Of a stretch of DNA of 64,000 nucleotides, positions 60,788 through 64,000 are shown piece by piece (within the stretch, counting starts at the first letter, position 1; each line of letters begins with the position of its first letter). A program made the translations under genes and the position numbers. Location: the NCBI RefSeq assembly GCF_024436035.1, contig NZ_JANFNG010000013.1:62001-126000 (forward strand), read 5' to 3'. The stretch is from Streptomyces humicola. GTDB taxonomy: Bacteria > Actinomycetota > Actinomycetes > Streptomycetales > Streptomycetaceae. Under the pieces are notes generated by a model that worked only from the letters and a program-made list of their open reading frames with translations, ran no database searches and was not told the origin of the DNA.

Positions 60788-62068
60788 TCAGATCCTTGCG
60801 GGGACTCCCGCGACACCGTCGTCGCCCTCGTCCTCATCCTGGCCGAGTGCATCGTCCATGCGGTCGGCTGCGGCCTTGAGGGTCGTGTCCATGACGTGGG
60901 CGTAGGTGTCCAGGGTCATGGTGATGGTGCTGTGACCGAGGGTTTCCATGATGGTCCGGGCGTCCACCCCTTGAGCGAGGAGGAGTGAGGCGCAGGTGTG
61001 CCGCAGGTCGTGTACGCGTACCTGGCGTACGTGTGCCCTCCGGCACAGGACCGTGAGCATCCGGTTCAGGCTCCGCGGGTCTGTGGGCCGACCGGTGGGC
61101 GTCGTGAAGACCAGCCCGCCGGGCTGGTCAGCCGAGGGCTTCCATGTCTCCCCTGCGCTCGCTCGCTCGCGGCGCTGAGCTTCCCGATGAAACTTGAGCG
61201 CGGTCACGCACTTCTGGGGGAGCGAGATCGTTCGTACAGATCGGGCGGTCTTCGGGGTGCCGAATACCAGCTCCCGCTGGATGCGCTGCAGGTTCCGGCG
61301 GACCCGGAGCTGCCCCTTGTCGAGATCGATGTCCTGCCACGTCAAGGCGAGCACTTCGCCCCGTCGCAGTCCGGTCGAGACCAGCAGCAGCCAAAGCGCG
61401 TACAGCCGGTGATCACGGGCGGCTTTGAGGAGCATCCTTGCCTCAGTCCGGTCCAACGGCCGTACCTCCTGCCGCTCGAGCGTAGGCGTCTCTACGATCT
61501 TCGCCACGTTGCGGGCGATGAGTTCTTCCCGGACGGCCTGTTGTAGAGCCGAGCGCAGGACTGCGTGGACGTACTGGACGGTCCGGGCGGACGGCCGTCG
61601 GCGGCAGCACTTCCCGACCGCGCAGCACGTCTGCTCGTCCTCAGTGCGCCCCGCGTCGACGCCCCGCAGGCAGCACAGGCACGAGTTCTTGAACTCCGCG
61701 AGGAACAGGCGAACGTCCGCAGGGGAGAGCCGGTTGAGCTTCTTCTTGCCCAACTGAGGCGCGATGTACAGGCGGGCCATGATCTCGTAGCTCGTGAGAG
61801 TGGAAGGCTTGAGCCGTGCGGCTGCGACGGCGGCGAGCCAGTAAGTGAGGTAGTCGGCGAGCAGCATGGCGGAGGTGGCCGCAGGGATGCCCTGCCGGGT
61901 CTTCTCCTGCAGTTCCGTGAGCTTCTCTGCTACCTCGCTGCGGGTCTTGCCGTAGACGAACTTGCGGACGCGGGTTCCGTCCGGCCGGAAGACGTAGGCG
62001 GCGGCGTGGTACCGGCCGTCTTTGCGCTTGGTGATGGTTCCTTCGCCGTTGGCGCGTCGCTTGGCCAT
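60788..62068 (-). CDS. int: Tyrosine site-specific integrase
   Basis: The 426-residue recombinase has an N-terminal AP2-like arm (RKDGRYHAAAYVFRPDGTRVR), a core-binding domain and the catalytic residues in TGLRRGEVLAL, HDLRHTCASLLL, LGHSTITMTLDTYAH (Arg, His, Arg, His, Tyr). The core-binding domain carries a Cys-rich insert of about 30 residues (CLCCLRG ... CCAVGKCC) that I remember in other actinobacterial element integrases. It inserts and excises the element at tRNA-Pro. Its ATG shares a base with the excisionase stop. Confidence 0.95.
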   Translation of the reverse strand: MAKRRANGEGTITKRKDGRYHAAAYVFRPDGTRVRKFVYGKTRSEVAEKLTELQEKTRQGIPAATSAMLLADYLTYWLAAVAAARLKPSTLTSYEIMARLYIAPQLGKKKLNRLSPADVRLFLAEFKNSCLCCLRGVDAGRTEDEQTCCAVGKCCRRRPSARTVQYVHAVLRSALQQAVREELIARNVAKIVETPTLERQEVRPLDRTEARMLLKAARDHRLYALWLLLVSTGLRRGEVLALTWQDIDLDKGQLRVRRNLQRIQRELVFGTPKTARSVRTISLPQKCVTALKFHREAQRRERASAGETWKPSADQPGGLVFTTPTGRPTDPRSLNRMLTVLCRRAHVRQVRVHDLRHTCASLLLAQGVDARTIMETLGHSTITMTLDTYAHVMDTTLKAAADRMDDALGQDEDEGDDGVAGVPARI

Positions 62069-62259
62069 CAGTAGGACTCCTCAAGTCGGTTGCGCATGTA
62101 GGCGGCCACGTCTTCGGCGCGAACGCGCCGCGAGCGGCCGACGGTGAAGCTGGGCAGTTGGCGGGATCGGAGGAGGTCGTAGACCTTTGCGCGGCTCAGT
62201 CGCAGGACTGTCATGACCTCGGGCACGGTGAGCGCTTCGGATATGGGTGCGGTGGTCAC
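62068..62259 (-). CDS. xis: Excisionase (MerR-like helix-turn-helix, Xis)
   Basis: The 63-residue protein is a winged helix-turn-helix of the excisionase/DUF helix_17 type: LTVPEVMTVLRLSRAKVYDLLRSRQLPSFTVGRSRRV. It binds near the attachment site and directs the integrase toward excision. GTG 62259 follows GAGGAGCTGAG. Its TGA overlaps the integrase ATG, so both are made together. Confidence 0.9.
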   Translation of the reverse strand: MTTAPISEALTVPEVMTVLRLSRAKVYDLLRSRQLPSFTVGRSRRVRAEDVAAYMRNRLEESY

Positions 62260-62301
62260 CTCAGCTCCTCGGGGAGGCAGGACGGATGGAGGTGGACCCC
62301 T

Positions 62302-62492
62302 GCCGCAGAAACCGCAATAACCGCAGAAACCCGGTGAGGGGCGGTTGACCTGCGGGGATGTGCCGAGCGGTGGGCCGAGGGGGTTCGTGCCGCAGAAATC
62401 GCAGAATCCGCAAAATGAGCTGGCGCCGGTGACGGGCTGGCCGGTGTCGGGTGGGGCGCTCGCGTTTCTGCGGTTATTGCGGTTTCTGCGGC
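62302..62492. repeat. 29-bp inverted repeat with iterons, probable replication origin of the element
   Basis: Two perfect 29-bp arms (62302-62330 and 62464-62492) lie 133 bp apart in opposite orientation. Each arm is made of 10-bp units of the type CCGCAGAAAC / CCGCAATAAC. Three further related units stand between the arms (62391-62416: CGCAGAAAT, CGCAGAATC, CGCAAAATG) and TTTTTGCGGTTTGTGCGGG follows at 62573-62590. Such iterons beside a replication gene suggest an origin; binding by Xis or a repressor is the alternative. Confidence 0.7.
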
Positions 62493-62613
62493 GGGGGCGG
62501 TCCTCGGCCTGTGCGCGGCAGGGTGCGGGGTGTTGCCGCAGGTCAGCGGCCACGGCCTGGCATTTTTGTTTTTTTGCGGTTTGTGCGGGAGGGGTTGAGC
62601 GGTGGAGCCTCGC

Positions 62614-64000
62614 CTACGTGGGTGACTCGCGTAGGCGGGGGTGGACCTGGTAGCGGGGTTTGGGTGGGCGTCCGCGCTTGCCGGTGCGCTCGGGGACGTA
62701 CGAGCGCAGGTAGCCGTGCTCTTCGAGCAGGTCCGCGGCCGGTTCGAGGTCTTCGACGGTGGGGAACTCGGCGCGGCTGAGCTTGGCGAACAGGTCGCGG
62801 CGGCTGACCTCGCTCCACTGGTTTTCGCGCAGCACGTCGAGCAGGGTGCGGGCGCGGTTGACGGTGGGGTCGGCGCCCATGACGTCGAAGACAGCGAGGG
62901 CGTGAAGGGTGAAGTAGTCGGCGAGCGTGATGGCCGCGTGCATGGTGGCCTCGCTGACCGGCTGCGTGTGCCCGTCGTCGAGGTGTTCGGCGAGGTGGAG
63001 CAGGCCGGCGATCCGGGCGGTCGCTCCGGCGAGTTTGCCCGCCCAGTCGGCCAGGTGCCCCAATGCGCCGCCGCGGGCGGCTAGTTGGGGCTCCAGACGC
63101 TCCTGGAAGGCCAGCAGAGCCGCGTCGGCCTCGGGGGTGAGCTGGAGGACTGCGGGGTCGGTCCAGTCCGCCAGAGCGAGCGTGAGAGCGATGACGTTGC
63201 GTTCGTAGGTCGCGGCCACGTCGGCGGGCACCGGGTCGGTGATGACCTTGCGTTGGCCTACGAGGGATGCGGGCAACGCGTAGAGGAAGCGGCCGAGCAG
63301 GCCGCGGCCACGGAAGCCTTTGACGCGGCCGATGTCCCGCAATACCTCCGGCTGGGGCGAGATTCCCATGGTGAGCGCAGGGTGGTCGATGTACTCCTTC
63401 CTGGTCTGCCGGTCCACGCGCAGCCGGTCTCCTGCGTGGCCTTTGAGGAAGACGCCCATGTTGGGGTCTTTGCTGTAGCGGCCGGCGATGATGTCGAAGA
63501 TGTCGCCCTCCGCACTCATCACGGCGATGCGGCCACCCTGTTCGGCCATGCGGGAGGTGACGGTCTCCGCGGTCGCGTCGTCGGCGAGCAACTGCGGTTC
63601 AGTGGGGATGGCCACGGTCTCCGCGGTTTCGGCCAGGCTGACGGCCTCGCGGATCAGCTCGTCCCGCTCGTCCGGGGATGCGCCGGCTGCCTTCTTGGTC
63701 GCGTTGTCGGCGGCTTCCTTTGCCAGGCGGGCGGTCATGGCCGCTTCGATGATGGCCGGTGTGGCTGCGATCTTGAGCTGCTTTTCCGCCTCGTACAGCG
63801 GGTCGGTCATCGCAGCGACCACGGCGGATTTGCGGTTGGCGGGCGGGAGGGCGACGACGACGAACAGGTTTGTCGGTTCGCGCCAGTTCCCGCGCACCTG
63901 CACCACCGCACGCCCGCCGGCCGCGGTCGCGAGGGTGGCCAGAGCGAAGCAGCCGGGCAGGTCGACAGGGGTTTGCGTCTCCTCCGCGACCGCTTCGGTG
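62614..64000 (-). CDS. DUF3987 replication/primase-helicase protein, N-terminal part outside the window
   Basis: The open frame runs off the right edge; 462 residues are visible. A P-loop-like segment (VVALPPANRKSAVVAAM) begins the ATPase domain, followed by GRIAVMSAEGDIFDI (Walker B region), HPALTMGISPQPEV and a C-terminal helical region with a winged helix. DUF3987 proteins, often fused to a primase-polymerase, replicate AICEs and plasmids. It lies upstream of the iteron region and the xis-int pair, as rep does in pSAM2. Confidence 0.85.
   Translation of the reverse strand, partial: TEAVAEETQTPVDLPGCFALATLATAAGGRAVVQVRGNWREPTNLFVVVALPPANRKSAVVAAMTDPLYEAEKQLKIAATPAIIEAAMTARLAKEAADNATKKAAGASPDERDELIREAVSLAETAETVAIPTEPQLLADDATAETVTSRMAEQGGRIAVMSAEGDIFDIIAGRYSKDPNMGVFLKGHAGDRLRVDRQTRKEYIDHPALTMGISPQPEVLRDIGRVKGFRGRGLLGRFLYALPASLVGQRKVITDPVPADVAATYERNVIALTLALADWTDPAVLQLTPEADAALLAFQERLEPQLAARGGALGHLADWAGKLAGATARIAGLLHLAEHLDDGHTQPVSEATMHAAITLADYFTLHALAVFDVMGADPTVNRARTLLDVLRENQWSEVSRRDLFAKLSRAEFPTVEDLEPAADLLEEHGYLRSYVPERTGKRGRPPKPRYQVHPRLRESPT

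Noticed and set aside
62290-62600. CRISPR array, because of regularly repeated short units
   Set aside because: Units are about 10 bp without spacers of constant length, and there are no cas genes. The pattern is iteron-like.

Overview
The window is high-GC actinobacterial DNA, almost certainly from a Streptomyces chromosome. The evidence is strongly GC-biased codon use, frequent GTG starts, AGGAGG-type ribosome binding sites, the typical Streptomyces set of ATP-binding anti-sigma-like protein, XRE regulator and DUF397 protein, a complete bacteriohopanepolyol locus, F420-type and SoxR-type genes, and a pSAM2-like integrated element at a tRNA-Pro gene.

Region 1 (1-2.5 kb): the end of a family 2 glycosyltransferase and a TagGH/Wzm-Wzt-type ABC exporter for a cell-surface polysaccharide. 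Region 2 (2.8-14.8 kb): a tightly packed hopanoid operon on the + strand. HpnC, HpnD and HpnE make squalene from farnesyl diphosphate, a polyprenyl synthase and Dxs feed precursors, squalene-hopene cyclase makes the hopene, and HpnH, HpnG and HpnO build the C35 aminotriol side chain. A short overlapping ORF sits between hpnD and hpnE, and no ispG lies between hpnH and dxs. Region 3 (14.8-34 kb): mixed housekeeping and accessory genes. They include an M3 peptidase, tyrosine phosphatase, SGNH hydrolase, the XRE/DUF397/methyltransferase set, trypsin-like protease, OsmC, UppP, an orphan BlaI, an MGDG-synthase-like glycosyltransferase with a NodB deacetylase, a proteobacterial-type DapD with an acyl-CoA dehydrogenase, AlkB, an F420 PPOX protein, an MBL hydrolase and a KimA-like potassium transporter.

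Region 4 (34-52 kb): an accessory zone with many broken genes. It holds a family 1 encapsulin whose DyP peroxidase gene has lost its catalytic middle but kept the cargo-loading tail. Beside it is a lactate dehydrogenase with the same kind of internal deletion. The rifamycin-resistance helicase HelR lies downstream of a rifamycin-associated element (RAE), with a glycosyltransferase stub between them. There are also remnants of an aldo/keto reductase, a PmoA/DUF6807 protein, a GH28 polygalacturonase, a TetR regulator and a 6PGDH-like dehydrogenase. Intact genes here include a TetR/SDR pair, DinB, a large alpha-helical conserved protein, a secreted GH3-CBM13 enzyme with a recognisable promoter, GtrA, and a YedY-like molybdoenzyme fused to a cytochrome b561-like domain.

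Region 5 (52-58.8 kb): an ABC permease with a remarkable protein that fuses an extracellular alpha/beta hydrolase to a cytoplasmic ABC ATPase, a universal stress protein, and a two-subunit transketolase divergent from soxR. The shared promoter carries a near-consensus SoxR box in a 19-bp spacer and points to leaderless transketolase mRNA. Region 6 (58.85-64 kb): tRNA-Pro(GGG), then the left part of an integrated actinomycete element (AICE). It contains a low-GC membrane cargo gene, a tyrosine integrase with a cysteine-rich insert, an excisionase, an iteron-rich inverted-repeat region that looks like a replication origin, and a DUF3987 replication protein cut by the window end. All functions are inferred from sequence reading and remembered family features; no searches were run.
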